From: Oreohelix idahoensis
Taxonomy: Eukaryota; Mollusca; Gastropoda; Stylommatophora; Oreohelicidae
Direction: 5' to 3'
Assembly: GCA_024509875.1 (NCBI GenBank)
Contig: JAMPIV010000285.1
Span: forward strand, 62,001-126,000
Length of the DNA stretch: 64,000 nt
A program made the translations under genes and the position numbers. Position 1 is the first letter of the stretch, and the number at the start of each line of letters is the position of its first letter. Positions 18,611 through 29,200 of this stretch are shown here, one piece after another. Below the pieces are notes generated by a model, which ran no database searches, was not told the origin of the DNA, and saw nothing but the letters and a program-made list of their open reading frames with translations.

Positions 18611-18927
18611 ATAAATAACACATAAGGAAGGGAAACCCGAGGCCTGTAAACAGTAAATTAATATTAGACAAACATAAAGGTATGTTTTCAGGCACTCGCA
18701 AGAAATAAAGAAGTAGAACACTTGGACAACAGAAAAACAACAGACGTGAGTGGCTTACCCAGGGTTCGAACCCCGTACCTTCCGTACGACAACTCCGCCT
18801 AGCTATCAAGCGAATCACACTGGGTAAGCCACTCACGTCTGTTGTTTTTCTGTTGTCCAAGTGTTCTACTTCTTTATTTCTTGCGAGTGCCTGAAAACAT
18901 ACCTTTATGTTTGTCTAATATTAATTT
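18611..18927 (-). mobile_element. fold-back retroposon with tRNA-like head
   Basis: The insertion is bracketed by the 13-bp direct repeat ACAGTTGGGGTAC (18598-18610 and 18928-18940). Reading the minus strand there is an inverted copy of the body, a tRNA-like head with A box TAGCTAGGCGG (18805-18795) and B box GGTTCGAACCC (ending near 18762), then the body and tail. The two body copies (18653-18762 and 18820-18929) are perfect 110-bp inverted repeats. The intervening loop is 57 bp. I read it as a SINE whose body was copied back in inverted orientation during integration. Confidence 0.7.
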
Positions 18928-18929
18928 AC
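18653..18929. repeat. perfect 110-bp inverted repeat (hairpin)
   Basis: Arms 18653-18762 and 18820-18929 are exact reverse complements by eye, including CGCAAGAAATAAAGAAGTAG and its complement. The last two bases of the right arm overlap the flanking direct repeat. Confidence 0.92.
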
Positions 18930-18940
18930 AGTTGGGGTAC

Positions 18941-19999
18941 GCTGTGTTAGGGACTTTAGTTAAGTTCCGTAACTCTAATTCTGCACAGTATTTGCGGACC
19001 TGAAAAGAAACGAACGATCAATTTTTTGCGGACGATCGGGTGTAGGGAGGTACATGCCGTTTGATTTTCTTGCTTAAAAATAGTGATATTTGAGACGTCA
19101 CATTCCTGAGGGGAAATAAAATGAATCAGCCACCGAAATACCTAGGGAAATTTTTAAAAATAAAATAACTGTAAGCTGCGTGAATAGCTGGCTTACCACA
19201 GTTTCCCATGTGAAATAGTATCCGTTTGATTGGATCTTCAAGTTAATTGACCCAAATTTCGCAGAGTTAATTGTTCAACATCTAAAGAAGGTATTTTGAA
19301 GGTCTTTTTGAACCTACCAGAAGAAACATATTTAATCTGCATTAAATCAAAAGACTGGCCATAACTATATCACTGTCTGTGCAGGCGTATTATAAAATGC
19401 AACAACAAAACAAATAATTTCAAAGTCTACACTTACTACATTTGACATGGCTCAGCCGAAAATTATTTTGCTCTTGCCTTCCGTGCTGAAAAAAAATTTA
19501 AAATCTTTCCAGAACTGACTTCCACTTATTCCCTCCACTGTCATTGATTTTCTTATCTGAATTGTTAATTATTAAATCCAGTTTGCTAGTTTGACATTCC
19601 ATACAAGCCTACACATGTTTGTAATATGATTTCAACTTTGGCCAACTTCACAAGTTTTTAAATGAGCGGTGAAAGACTTCACTTTATGAATCAACATTTT
19701 TCAGGGAACTGCTGCTAGGGTTTATTAACTTTCAACAGAAACACAGTGCAGCATGTGTTGGTGAGAATGTATCTTTAGTTGCTGGGTTACAGGTGAAAAC
19801 AACAGTGTAAACTAAAACAGCTATTTTTTTGGGTAAAATTCAGATTTTGACTGAAGATGATAGGAAACTCTTTACAGAGCGATACAACAGGAAGCAATCT
19901 GATCATCAGAAGAAGTCCCCCCGTCCGACAAGTGTTTCAGCCCGATATACTCCTTCTTAGGGTCCAACTTTTGTAGCAATTTAAAAAAAAATTTAAATT
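18941..19999. other. non-coding, nothing recognised
   Basis: About 1 kb of AT-rich sequence with no recognisable gene, relic or repeat. Confidence 0.35.
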
Positions 20000-20115
20000 A
20001 ATGAAGAAAAATATCCCATTCAACCTCTGATGGGTTATAATTAGGATATATAGGCCTATTGTTTTCAATTCCAAATAATATGAACAACTGCCGATTTGAG
20101 AAAGTGGCATCACAC
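20000..20115 (-). repeat. old repeat R, inverted copy
   Basis: The reverse complement reads GGTTGAATGGGATATTTTTC then TTCATTAA, with TTCATATTATTTGGAATTG upstream, matching the copy at 18340-18500. Another weak copy lies at 21690-21765 (GGTTGAACAGGATACTTGTC). Confidence 0.55.
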
Positions 20116-20479
20116 TTGTCACATCATTGTAAACAGGGAAAATCATAACTACCAATTATGCCTATATGTTAAAAAAAAAAAAAAATACAAACAAACAAAA
20201 ACACAACCAAAAATACTGAACAAAATCAAGAAGAAACTGAACAAGAATAATATTAAAGTGGAGAAGTGTAAAGGCCTGGTGGTTCCAGTTATATAACTGA
20301 CTTTAACAGATATTTAATTGACTTTCATCAGTTAAAAGTCATATGCATTGTAAGAACAGCATCAGACCTTCACATTCCCAACCACTATATATTAACCTTT
20401 GTTCGTGTTAAGTATTGTTTGACTATATTATGCAGTTCCCCAGGTCTGTCTATTCTTAATACCTCTTCTATATTTATAG

Positions 20480-20834
20480 GTAAGTTTGATGCCTACAAAT
20501 AATCTAATATTGGTATTCTCATTTGTTCATACCTCTTACATTTTAACAAGAAATGTTCTATATCATTGTCTTGAAGACATCCTGTACAGTAAGGTTCTTC
20601 TATTCTGAAATAGCCTTTTCCCAGCTGTAGTCTGAGAAGTTTCTTATTACTGGAAATTTTCAATTCCCTATATATCTGACATTTTCTTGCTGGAGACATC
20701 TTATATGCATGTCTTCCTTTCAGATTTTTATCCCACTCTGCTTTCCATTCATCTGTTATTAAATCTTTAATTAAGCTCTTAATCTCTGATTTACTCATCC
20801 CTACATTTATTAGCATTATCTTCAGCATTTCCAT
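20480..20834 (-). pseudogene. LINE C-terminal relic (zinc-finger tail)
   Basis: The minus strand has 113 open codons containing RELKISSNKKLLRLQLGKGY and then CTGCLQDNDIEHFLLKCKRY. The C-x2-C ... H-x3/4-C pattern is the metal-binding tail seen at the C terminus of I/Jockey-type non-LTR retrotransposons. No RT remains. A second copy on the + strand is at 1560-1765. Confidence 0.75.
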
Positions 20835-21130
20835 GCAGCATAGGACGTCAACAAACTTATGCCAAGTCTTCCTGTCTTGTACCAGGTCTTCCTGTCTTGT
20901 ACCATCAACTCAAGATCTTTCCTTGTCTTCCTGTCTTGTACCATCAACTCAAGATCTTTCCTTGTCTTCCTGTCTTGTACCATCAACTCAAGATCTTTCC
21001 TTGTCTTCCTCATCCTTTACATGTCTGTCTCCAGTTCTCTTCCCCGTGGGTTCTTTAGTCTCTCTACCTCTCTTACCCTGGGGATTCCAGAACAAGGACT
21101 GCCTTGTAATAATTTTTGCTGCAGACATTA
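20835..21130 (-). pseudogene. LINE relic with 39-bp in-frame triplication
   Basis: The minus-strand translation contains QSLFWNPQGKRGRE, the conserved basic C-terminal block of an RTE-like family also seen at 26760-27050, 37790-37990 and 62210-62540. It ends in a tandem array (20887-21003) of three identical 39-bp units. The array is in frame and gives the 13-residue repeat RKTRKDLELMVQD. Confidence 0.65.
20887..21003. repeat. 39-bp tandem repeat, three identical units
   Basis: Each unit begins TCTTCCTGTCTTGTACCATC and ends GATCTTTCCTTG; three perfect copies. A partial unit precedes and follows. Confidence 0.95.
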
Positions 21131-21939
21131 TAAAATTATCATTTATTGCAGGTGATCCATTACCTGGATTATACAGGACAGTTGACTCAGAAATATTGAT
21201 GTACAAAATATTTATATATAAATCATTGAAATCCTCTATAGGAAAGTTGCTATTGCTTTTCTTGTAGCCGCAGTACTTAGAGCATGGAAGCTTGCCTTGG
21301 ACAATTTTGCTATTGCTGCAGACTTAGGGAATTACACAATATAGCCAAGTAGTATTTAAACATGAATGCAAATCAATGCATAACAATTAGTAGAAGTTCA
21401 GTAAATGTTAAGAGCTAGTACATTTATATCACTAACCATTAGTGACTAATATAAAATTAAGAGTAAATTAAATATTGACCTATATCCCTCAAGCTTTCAC
21501 CTCCACTCCCCCCCCCCCACCTTTGTGTGTTTGTTTTGTTTAACAACATAACTAATAAGAAGAATGTACCATTTTAAGACCAAAAAACTGCACGTACACA
21601 GAATTAGTACATTTTCATTTACCCTATATTCAATAGTTAGTGGCAGGGAGAGAACAATGCTATAAGCAAATGATGACAAGTAAACATACCATCTAAAATT
21701 AAAGACACTATATAGCATAATTATGATTCACCAAAAGGTTGAACAGGATACTTGTCTTCATTAAATATTCTGTTTTAAAATCCTGGTTTAACAGAAATGT
21801 AGTTTTTGTTTGTTTATTTTTTTTAAATTAATTTTTTAAAGCATTCTTCACATTTAATTCATCTTTATCTGTCTTGCACGTAATGGCATTAACAATCATA
21901 TACCTCCACAACTTTCTTTCAAGCATTACAGTACTTAAG

Positions 21940-22700
21940 ATATTCAGTGTTTTCCCAGCCACATGATTCCATATCATCCCTCTCTGTCTTCCCTAGGCTT
22001 CTATTGTCCTTGGTCTTTATTATTATCACCAGGTGTTCTAAGCCCTCTTACGTGCGTGTCCTATGTATTTTGTCCATGCATTTTAATTTTGTTAGCATTG
22101 ATCTTGTAATATTGTTGTCTTCTATTTCCATTTTTTTATTTCTTAGATGACAATAGCCTTAGCATTCTTCTCTGGAGTCATATTTCTGTCACTGCAGTAG
22201 ATTATTATGTTTCCTCTTTGTCCAGGATTCATGCCCAAACAATACTGTTGCTTCTACATAACACTGCAAGACCCTGTTCCTCACTTCCATTGCTTGGAGA
22301 TTTGTAATTTTGTTGTAATGTTATAATTTTTTAAAGCCAACTTGTGTTGTTAGGTTTTTAATTCACTTATGTATAACATCCTCCATTTCCTGTTACACAG
22401 GTTCACCTGGTACAACGTTGTTTTCTTTACCTTGATCCGACATTTAACTGGCTTTTTCAATTGGGTTATTACCACTGTTTCTGTTTTGGAAATATTTAAA
22501 TGTAATCCTATTCTTTCACTTGTTGTGTTTATAATGTTGACTATTTTATGTACATCTTGTTCACTTTCTGCCATTTAAGCACTGTGTTATCTGCGTTTTG
22601 TTAGGCAGTTGATCTTGTGTTATTCCTGGCAAATCTCTTTTGTTCTCTTTCTCTAGTTTTAGACTGTTACCTGTGTAATTAAAATGGATGACAGATAAAA
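21940..22700 (-). pseudogene. LINE RT relic
   Basis: Minus-strand translation shows the RT motif region as ADNTVL (near 22585). A frame break is followed by MAESEQDVHKIVNIINTTSE and LHLNISKTETVVI, the block that follows YADD in RTE-like RTs. The downstream part is heavily decayed. The catalytic position reads Asp-Asn rather than Asp-Asp, as in LINE-A. Confidence 0.65.
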
Positions 22701-23344
22701 TACTGCCATTCCTTGAACAGAAGAAGCAACAGCAAAAATGATAAAGATGAATACAGAAATGATAAATGCAAAAATAAGACATAAATGAAATAGTGCAGAA
22801 CAATTGTGACTATTTGAGCAGTGCACAAAAAAAAAAAAAAAAAAATACAAGCAATTAACAGGCAAGAAATTACAGTTCAACTCATTGTATGTGAAGTCAA
22901 AGGATAATAGAATACTAAAAAAAAAAAAAGAGAGACATTGTAGAAGACAAAAATGCACACATAGGTGAACTGTGTAGATAAAAAAAATATTAGCAGATTT
23001 TATAAACAACAGTAATAAGAGACACCACATGTATACTTGAGGAGGAAGTCATAGATACTTAATCGGGAAAAAAATAAAAGGTTACATGACACTTATAATA
23101 CTGTCATAATAGAAGAATTAGAAACATTGGACAAATTCAGAATACAATTACTGTAAAACGAAACTATTCACTGATGTCTACTATAGGGAATTTATCTTCA
23201 GGACAAAATAGACAGAAAATTAGTAGAACTGAAGGAACAAGAAAGTGTAGCAGAGATTCATACTTCACAAATACATCATTACTTTTACATATGAACATGA
23301 TGGTACTAATGCTTGTCTTACTTAATCATTCCTCTTCTACCGTG
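22701..23344. other. non-coding A-rich sequence
   Basis: A-rich tracts (for example near 22827-22846 and 22918-22930) and no supported gene. Confidence 0.35.
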
Positions 23345-23600
23345 AGGTGTAGAGGTTTGTAAGAGAGTGCCATACTATTCTTTCAGCTGTCTTCCTCCTT
23401 GCTTGGTTCCATTCTAGTCCTCAGTCCTTCAAAGATTGTCTAAAGTTGTCCTCCCAGCGGACTTTGGGTCGTTCTGGAGGTCTGGATCCCTGGCTCTTAG
23501 TTTCCCATGCTTGCCGTGGTAGCCGATCTTCTCTCATTCTGCAGACATGGCCAAACCATCTCATGCTTGTCACTGTCTGAAAACTTTTATTTAAGATGTG
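23345..23600 (-). pseudogene. LINE C-terminal relic
   Basis: Minus-strand translation yields MRWFGHVCRMREDRLPRQAW and then a WEDNFRQSLKD-like stretch, the C-terminal signature of RTE-like LINEs. It lies immediately downstream of the LINE-A insertion. LINE-A appears to have inserted beside this older fragment. Confidence 0.65.
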
Positions 23601-23616
23601 GCCACAAGTGTAACAT

Positions 23617-26533
23617 CATCATGTGACGTATTCTTTCCAGAACATTGTCTCCATTACAGCTGCTCTGAACGCATCACGATTCTGGGCAAGTCGACCTGCA
23701 TCAGCCAAAGACAAGTTCAGACTCTCTGTGATGTCCTGGGTCCACCGTTGTCTAGGTCGACCCCTTCCCCTTTTTCCAGGGACCATGCCTTCCATCACTG
23801 TTTTTTGCAGGCTATTATGTCTTTTTATATGACCGAAAAATTTCAGCTTCCTTATTGCGATGGTATTTAAGAGCCAATTTCCTCTACATTTAGTGAGTGC
23901 AGTACTTCTCTGTTGGTCTTTTTTTCTGTCCAGGGTATTCTCAACATCCTTCTGTAGCATTTCATTTCGAATGATGTAATCTTTTTTGCAACTGTTTTAT
24001 TTAGTGTCCAAGTCTCGCAGCCGTATGTTGCTACTGGGAATATACATGCTCTGATCAGTTGTAACTTTGTTTCTTTGCTTGTGCCTTGCCATAGGTTTTT
24101 CATCTGTATTAGTTTATGTGAAGCAATTGCAAGTCTTCTTTTAATTTCTACTGCACAGTCGCCAGAGCTGTTGATGATTGATCCTAAGTATTCGAATTCA
24201 TTAACACTTTCCAGTTCTTCGTTATCAATTTCAATTTCTGGTTTGGTCTTTACTTTGTCTGTTGTCAATACTTTGGTCTTCTTGGTGTTTAGGTATAGAT
24301 TCTGGGCCTCGCTGTGTTTTTTGGTGGACAGAAGTAATTGTTCAAGTCCTTCTGGGTTGGTCGATAGGAGGACTGTGTTGTCAGCATATCTGATTTCCGG
24401 GATCTGGTACCCGCCGATGTTAAATGAGTCAAACTCTGTGTGTTCTTGGTCATCTCTTACATTTCTCATGATATTCTCGGCATAAATGTTATACAGGTAA
24501 GGGGAAAGGGTACAGCCTTGTCTTACTCCTTTCTGTACTTCAAACCATTCTGATGTTTCCCCCTCTATTCTTACGGCTGCCTGTTCTTGGTACAGCAGTG
24601 CGATGAGTTGAATGAGGTGGTTTGGAAATCCCATATTTTTCATAATAGCCCATAACTGCTGATGTTGTACACAGTCGAAAGCTTTGGTGTAATCAATGAA
24701 ACAAGTATGTAGGTCAACGTTGAATTCTCTACACTTTTCTATGATGATCCTCATGTTGAATATATGATCTCTAGTGCCTCTACCTGGTCGAAAACCCGCC
24801 TGTACTTCGTTTATTTCTGTTTCTAGCTTTTGTTGCATCCTTTTCATTATGATTTGTAATAGTATTTTGCTGGCATGGCTTATAAGAGCTATAGTTCTGT
24901 AGTTTGTGCACAGTTTCAGGTTGCCCTTTTTTGGCAAGGGTATGTAAAGTGATCTTTTCCATTCCTTGGGCCAAATTCCGCTTTGCCAGATCTTGCAGCA
25001 TAATGCATGGTATATACGAGCGCTGCCTTCTCCTCCTGCCTGTATCATTTCAGCTGTTATTTCATCACAACCAGGAGATTTTCCACTTTTTAAGTGTTTG
25101 ATTGCGTTCCGGACTTCCTCTATGGTAGGTTCTGGTTCACGTTCCGCTTCATTCATGACATTGTTATCTGCCGCTTTGTTTATTTCCGTATACATTTCTT
25201 GACAGTACTCCTTCCATCTGTTCAGAATATCTTTATGTTCTGTTAGAGTGTCGCCTTTCTTGTCGTTTATTGCTCGAGGTGATGATTTAAAGTTGCTGTT
25301 CTTCAATGTTCTTACTTCAGAAAACATATTCTTACTCAATCCCTGTTCGCGCATTTCCTCTATTTTCCTGCAGGTGTCGTTTATGTATTGTTGTTTGTCT
25401 TGTCTGACTCGTTTTTTAATCTGCTTTGTGTATTCCTTGTACAACTCCTGATTTTCTGTATCTTTTTTGGACTTCATTTTTCTTCTCTCTACCACCAACT
25501 TCAGTGTTTCGTCTGAGATGTATTCTCGTCTCTTTATACTTCTTTTAGGAATTAACCTCTGTGCATTTGTAATATAAACATCTCTGATGTTATTGGCAAG
25601 TTCATCTGGTGTCATTTCCTCCTGTACTGCCATAAGAATGTCAAATTTGTTCTGAATATCGACACTGTACTCTTCTGGTATGGCGCTTGTGTCATAATGT
25701 ATTACTTTGTCGCTTGTAACGACTTTTTTCAATTTGATCTTGAAGTTTGCAGCAAGAAGTTCATGGTTGGAGTCACAGTCTGCTCCTGGGAGCGTCTTGA
25801 TGGATGAGATGCAAGATTGCCACCTTTGTTGTATTAAGATGTAATCTATTTGGTTCTTACTTTTTCTGTCCAGTGACGTCCATGTATATAGCCTTCTAGG
25901 GTGTTGCATGAAAAGAGTATTTGTGATGACTAGGTTGTTTTCTAGGCAGAATGTTGTCAAGCGTTCTCCTCTCTCATTTCTCTGACCCAATCCATAACTT
26001 CCTTTCACTCTTTTTTCATGTTCTAATCTTTCGTTTCCAACTTTGGTATTAAAATCTCCCATTATTATCCTAATATCTTGCTTATTTGCTTTCTCTAATG
26101 CGTGTTGCAGTTCATTGTAAAAATCTTCAATTTCCTGTTCTTCAGCAGCTGCTGTTGGCTCATATGTTTGTATAATTGTGATGTTCTTTCTTTTTCCTTT
26201 CAGTCTGATTGTGACAATGCGGTCATTTATGGGATTATATCCTAATAGGGAGGCAGCTGTCCTTTTAGACAGGTAGAAGCCGACGCCACTCTGACCTCCT
26301 CTCTCTTTGCCTGAGTATATGAATGTTCCTCCTGATGGAATTGAAAAGTTTCCCTGGCCCGACCATCTGTGCTCTGAGATGCCCAGGATATCCATGTTTA
26401 GTCTTTCCATCTCGTTCTTCACTATGTACTGTTTTCCTTGGTATAAGCTTCTGACGTTCCATGTTCCTATTTTGATTATTTTTCTAAGACCGATGACATG
26501 GTTTTCCGTGGTAACACAGTCAGGCTTTTGGCC
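23617..26533 (-). pseudogene. LINE-A endonuclease/reverse transcriptase
   Basis: The frame is open from near the 5' end but lacks an obvious in-frame ATG before GTWNVRSLYQ, the usual start of the endonuclease; the first internal Met is in KNEMERLNMD. Endonuclease motifs: ISEHRWSGQG, IIMGDFNTKVGN, and the SDH-like site as CDSNHELLAA. RT motifs: KSPGCDEITAEMI, LPKKGN, AGFRPGRGTRDH, CFIDYTKAFD, GVRQGCTLSPYLYN. The catalytic YADD reads YADN at 24377-24388 (GAC to AAC for the second Asp), which should abolish polymerase activity. A single-base deletion near 23880, seen against the related copy at 51014-51517, truncates the C-terminal domain. The last ~85 codons (FFGHIKRHNSL, GKRGRGRPRQRW) continue in another frame. 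The enzyme would nick target DNA and prime reverse transcription in the nucleus. Confidence 0.88.
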
Positions 26534-26547
26534 AATACAATGGCAAA
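23617..26547 (-). mobile_element. LINE-A, full-length RTE-like non-LTR retrotransposon
   Basis: A 2.93-kb element flanked by CACAAGTGTAACAT at 23603-23616 and 26548-26561, a perfect 14-bp target duplication, so both ends are defined. One long frame encodes AP-like endonuclease, RT and a basic C-terminal domain. The 3' end follows the stop codon almost immediately with an (ATG)n tail, as in RTE elements. A 504-bp 3' fragment of the same family sits in E2 at 51014-51517. The coding frame is damaged, so this copy is probably inactive. Confidence 0.92.
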
Positions 26548-26759
26548 CACAAGTGTAACATGAGTTGAAAATATTGATTTGTTTTTAAGAATTGTTTTCA
26601 CACTTTCACTGGTGGATTTAAAAGTCAAGACAAGTCATTTGGTGAATGGAATTGGTGTTGGTGAACATGAAAAGATTTCTATGTGTATCAGTGCAGCAGA
26701 GATATTTAAAAATAGAGAAGTTTTCACAGTAGAGTGGCTAACACTTCCATATTCATCAT

Positions 26760-27050
26760 GATCATCATCATCACCAATAAACTCCACAAGAAGCATAGAC
26801 CTTCAACAAACTTATGCCACATTTTCCAGTCTCATGTCATCATCATTCAAGGTCTTTTCATGTCTTCCTCATCCCTTACATGTTCGTCTCTAGTTCACTG
26901 TTCTCTTCTACATTCATTCTTTGGTCTTTCTCTTCCTCTCTTACCACGGGGAGGCCAGAACAAGGCCTGCCTTGTAATGCTATCAACAGGTTTCCTCAGC
27001 GTGCGACCGATCCATTGCCAGCATCTTCTTCTCAAGAAAATGCCATGTTT
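26760..27050 (-). pseudogene. LINE C-terminal relic with (ATC)n tail
   Basis: The same family as 20835-21130 and 62165-62800: minus-strand text corresponds to the [14 protein letters not shown] type basic block. It begins at a CATCATCATCA tail on the + strand. It lies within 330 bp of the host exon at 27382. Confidence 0.55.
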
Positions 27051-27381
27051 ATATAGAGAAATTCTATAGCCAAAAGCAGAATTACAATCAGTTCATTTTT
27101 ACTTGCACAGATGCAAGTGTACAGTTTGGCCTTTTAATGCGATTTATTTTTTTTGGTTCAAGCATCACGAGAGAAAACATCAGCCACTTTCTTGTATGGA
27201 TTGTATAATTTTTATGTTTTTTACTTAGTTCTCACTTTTTTGCCTTCTGTTTTCATTCGTTTGTCTCTGACAAAGGCTTTGTGGTAATAACATTGGCAGC
27301 ATTCTTTGTTCTGGACACATTGCCTACTTTTATTTACCCTAGTGTTTTTAAATGGGCATTCTGAATTTTTTTTTTTTTCAG

Positions 27382-27529
27382 CTACAGCAAAGTTCTGGAG
27401 CAGAAAGAAGAATTAGAGCAAAAGCATCTTCACTTGCTGCAGATACTTGACAGTGAAAGGCAAGCAAAATGGCACTATGTTCAGCAAACAGAGGAATTAG
27501 CTTGTGAAGTGAAGAAACTGAAAGATGAG
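27382..27529 (+). CDS. host coiled-coil gene, internal exon
   Basis: A 148-nt exon candidate. It has a strong polypyrimidine tract and CAG acceptor (12 T then CAG, ending 27381), and a GTTAGT donor at 27530. The only open phase gives 49 codons: YSKVLEQKEELEQKHLHLLQ, then ILDSERQAKWHYVQQTEELA, ending KKLKDE. It is rich in Glu, Lys, Gln and Leu with heptad-like spacing, hence a coiled coil. It ends exactly at a codon boundary, in phase with the exon at 37271. Unlike the transposon relics around it, it has no repeat copies in the window. I do not recognise the gene. A scaffold or cytoskeletal protein is possible, but that is inference. Confidence 0.72.
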
Positions 27530-28080
27530 GTTAGTCTTTATGCTTGGAAACCTGAATACGCTGTCAGAATATTTCTGTTTGATATAGAACAACAAATTCC
27601 AGCATTTCTGAAAATGTTATGACTTTTCAGGATTTGATGGAGGTGCCTTAATCTCTCCATCCCTACTGCCTTATGCATTAGATTTAACAGTCAAAGGCTG
27701 GCTGAGATTCTTATTGTACACAAATCAACAGAAGACAAGGGGAGACCACCATCATATGGAAACAACTTCAGTAGAAAAGAGAGCAGTGTTAATGGGGTTC
27801 CAAAGAAACCACCACATCCAGTAGGGAGCGATGGGCATAGACTAATTAAAACAGTAAAAATTAATGAGAAGTTGGTCATATAATATGGAATGTCAGGACA
27901 CTTATGCAGAATAGAACTCAGAAAACATTAAGAGGGAAATAAAAAGAATGGACATAGTGTTTTTAGGATAATGTCAAATATGATGGACTGGTGCATGTGA
28001 CGTGCACAAACAACTACAAAATAATTTATTCAGGAAGAAAGAAATACTTCTTCTTCTTCTTGCGATCGCATCTTTGATGA

Positions 28081-29200
28081 TTACACCGTCAGACGAGTTC
28101 TCATGATGAATTCGACTGTTGTTTGAAGTTCCTCTTTAACTCCATATAGCTTTGAGTTTAGTGTTGAGTCATTGGGCCAGTATATCTTTCTTTACTGGTC
28201 ATACAGAGGACAGTCCTGTAGAACATGCTCAGCAGTTTGTTCGTTTAATCCACATGTGCACAGTGGTGAAGCAGACAATCGTAGCTTGTGCATGTGTTTA
28301 TTCAGTTTGTTATGCCCTGTCCTGAGTCGAAAAATAGTTATCTGTCCCTGCCGGTCGAGAGTGTGATAGTCGTCTTTAGGTTGGTTCTGTTCTCTTCTGA
28401 TAGTCTGGATAGCTCTCTTTTTCTCAAAGTATGTGACTTCATTATCTTGTTCACATTCTCCTCCCTTTTTTGCAAGTTTATCTGCCTTTTCATTTCCGGG
28501 TACACCACAATGAGATGGTACCCACTGAAGTATGGTTCTCTTTTTGGCAGCTACCTTGTTTAGTTCATTTCTCAGATGCGGGAGTTTACCACCCTTGAGA
28601 GCTTGCAGGACAGACAGTGCATCTGTGAGGATGACTACCTGGTGGCAGTCAGAGTTGGTGTTATAAATCATATTTGCAGCTTGCTCTAGAGCTTGAACCT
28701 CAGCTGTATAGTTGGAACAGAATTTACCAGTGGGAATGTGCCTAGTCTCATAGTGGTTGTCAGGATATGAGATAAAGATACCGGCACCTCCATTCCTAAC
28801 AGCATTAGTTGCTGATCCATCTGTATAGGCATGTATCCATGATTGATCGGGATAGCTTTCTTGGATCATACTCAATGTAGCAGTTCGTTTTTGCAGATCA
28901 TTATACTCACATCCACTTGTGAGACCACTGACTGATGTATTAATTTGGAGGGCACTGCTGGCCTGCTCCCATGGTACAGGGTATAGGGTGGGCTTCAGTG
29001 GTGTTGTCTTCATGGATAGGTCTTCTTGATGCTGTCTTATAAGTCTTTTCCCCCGATGCACAAAGCTGCTACGCTTTAGACGTCCCAATGCCAGATCATC
29101 TAGTCTTGCCTTCATTGGGTGCATTGGCATACTGTTGTACTTTTCCATCTGGATCATGGTTTTTTGTGTCTCTTCTATGGGACAATGTCTGTAATCCAGC
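28081..29200 (-). pseudogene. LINE-D RNase H and C-terminal tail
   Basis: The frame 28192-29202 holds an RNase H domain with its four acidic sites: D in HAYTDGSATN, E in AEVQALEQ, D in LTDALSVLQ, and D in GNEKADKLAKKG; QWVPSHCGVPG is also typical. The metal-binding tail CTCGLNEQTAEHVLQDCPLY follows. A TAA at 28192-28194 then interrupts it. Readable sequence continues in frame (IWPNDSTLNSKLYG) to another stop at 28081. The first stop therefore looks like a recent mutation. RNase H would remove template RNA during insertion. Confidence 0.85.

Noticed and set aside
18763..18819. Possible genuine tRNA gene in the hairpin loop
   Set aside because: It has A/B-box-like strings but no seven-pair acceptor stem within the loop, and it is part of a longer retroposon unit. 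Treated as a SINE head.
20096..20296. 66-codon Lys/Asn-rich frame
   Set aside because: Produced by an A-rich tract; low complexity.
22659..23030. 123-codon Phe-rich minus-strand frame
   Set aside because: Arises from poly-A tracts read in reverse; only partly overlaps a LINE relic and is not in its frame.
24075..24485. 136-codon + strand frame
   Set aside because: Complement of the LINE-A RT region; no independent evidence.
27530..27622. Extension of the host exon to the stop at 27622
   Set aside because: A GTTAGT donor follows a codon boundary, coiled-coil character stops there, and the downstream exon is in phase.
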